NCBI GenBank assembly: GCA_045614925.1
Contig: JAZLDV010000035.1
Location: 1-13,902, forward strand
Length of the DNA stretch: 13,902 nt
Origin: JAZLDV01 sp045614925
GTDB lineage: Bacteria; Bacillota_I; Bacilli_A; Erysipelotrichales; Coprobacillaceae
Direction of reading: 5' to 3'
Positions 13,769-13,902 of this stretch are shown here, piece by piece; position 1 is the stretch's first letter; every line of letters begins with the position of its first letter. The translations under genes and the position numbers were made by a program. Under the pieces are notes generated by a model, which saw nothing but the letters and a program-made list of their open reading frames with translations, was not told the DNA's origin and searched no databases.

Positions 13769-13902
13769 TTAACTATTTTTATTTCTTTCATATATAATTT
13801 TTAATCCTTTAAAAGTTAAATCAGGATCATATATATCAATTTTATCAGTGTGTTCAGAAATGATTCTTCCTAAACCACCAGTTGCAATAACTTTTAAATC
13901 TT
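13769..13902 (-). CDS. coaX: Type III pantothenate kinase, C-terminal fragment (5' part outside window)
   Basis: The last 43 residues or so, ending at the TAA 13771-13769, read DLKVIATGGLGRIISEHT followed by DKIDIYDPDLTFKGLKIIYERNKNS. This is the conserved end of CoaX: VIATGGL with its Gly pair, then the D-P-LTxxGLxxIYERN terminus. CoaX phosphorylates pantothenate in the first step of coenzyme A synthesis. The fragment enters from the right edge, convergent with the NUDIX gene. The insertion sequence lies 6 nt past its stop, so it may have displaced the original terminator; none is visible between the stop and the element. Confidence 0.88.
   Translation of the reverse strand, partial: DLKVIATGGLGRIISEHTDKIDIYDPDLTFKGLKIIYERNKNS

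Noticed and set aside
1..13902. CRISPR array, tRNA or rRNA genes
   Set aside because: No regularly spaced direct repeats, tRNA cloverleaf with TTC arm, or conserved rRNA segment was seen on either strand.

Overview
The window is very A+T-rich DNA with short intergenic gaps, AGGAGG-type ribosome binding sites and many short hairpin terminators. This points to a low-GC Bacillota genome. The mix of a giant secreted sialidase, an RluA/NUDIX/CoaX neighbourhood and an IS150-type element fits a gut-dwelling Erysipelotrichia-like organism, but that placement is inferred from style, not from a phylogenetic marker.

Layout, left to right. (1) Positions 1-4886, minus strand: one huge secreted multidomain glycosidase, cut by the left edge. 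It is open for about 1628 codons: signal peptide, lectin-like jelly roll, degenerate SGNH hydrolase domain, Ig-like domain, intact SGNH esterase domain, second Ig-like region, FIVAR-like helices, possible beta-trefoil, GH33 sialidase and the start of a Cys-rich tail. (2) 5024-5527, plus strand: a small zinc-ribbon protein with an LRR_5/BspA-like tail, ending in a bidirectional terminator. (3) 5579-7835, minus: a tightly coupled two-gene operon, MORN-repeat protein then CbbX/SpoVK-type AAA+ ATPase. (4) 7915-9420, minus: YfcC-family transporter. (5) 9547-10464, minus: ROK sugar kinase lacking the usual cysteine cluster. (6) 10539-11507, minus: RluA-family pseudouridine synthase. (7) 11508-11735: divergent intergenic region holding a promoter, an operator-like inverted repeat and a structured, terminator-ended RNA. 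(8) 11736-12272, plus: NUDIX hydrolase of the ADP-ribose pyrophosphatase type. (9) 12282-13762: complete IS3-family (IS150-like) insertion sequence with a textbook -1 frameshift signal. (10) 13769-13902, minus: the C-terminus of type III pantothenate kinase (CoaX), cut by the right edge.

How the genes fit together: the large exoenzyme looks built to bind sialylated glycans, remove O-acetyl groups with its SGNH domain and release sialic acid with its GH33 domain. The ROK kinase and the transporter are separate transcription units, and their sequences do not show that they act on the released sugar. The MORN/AAA+ pair is the least understood gene module. The RNA before the NUDIX gene is the least understood non-coding element.

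Several likely translation starts lie inside the longest open frames (AAA+, MORN, YfcC, NUDIX). They were chosen because a Shine-Dalgarno sequence sits just upstream and, for MORN and YfcC, because the longer start would fall on the predicted transcription start. No gene-free stretch exceeds 300 bases.
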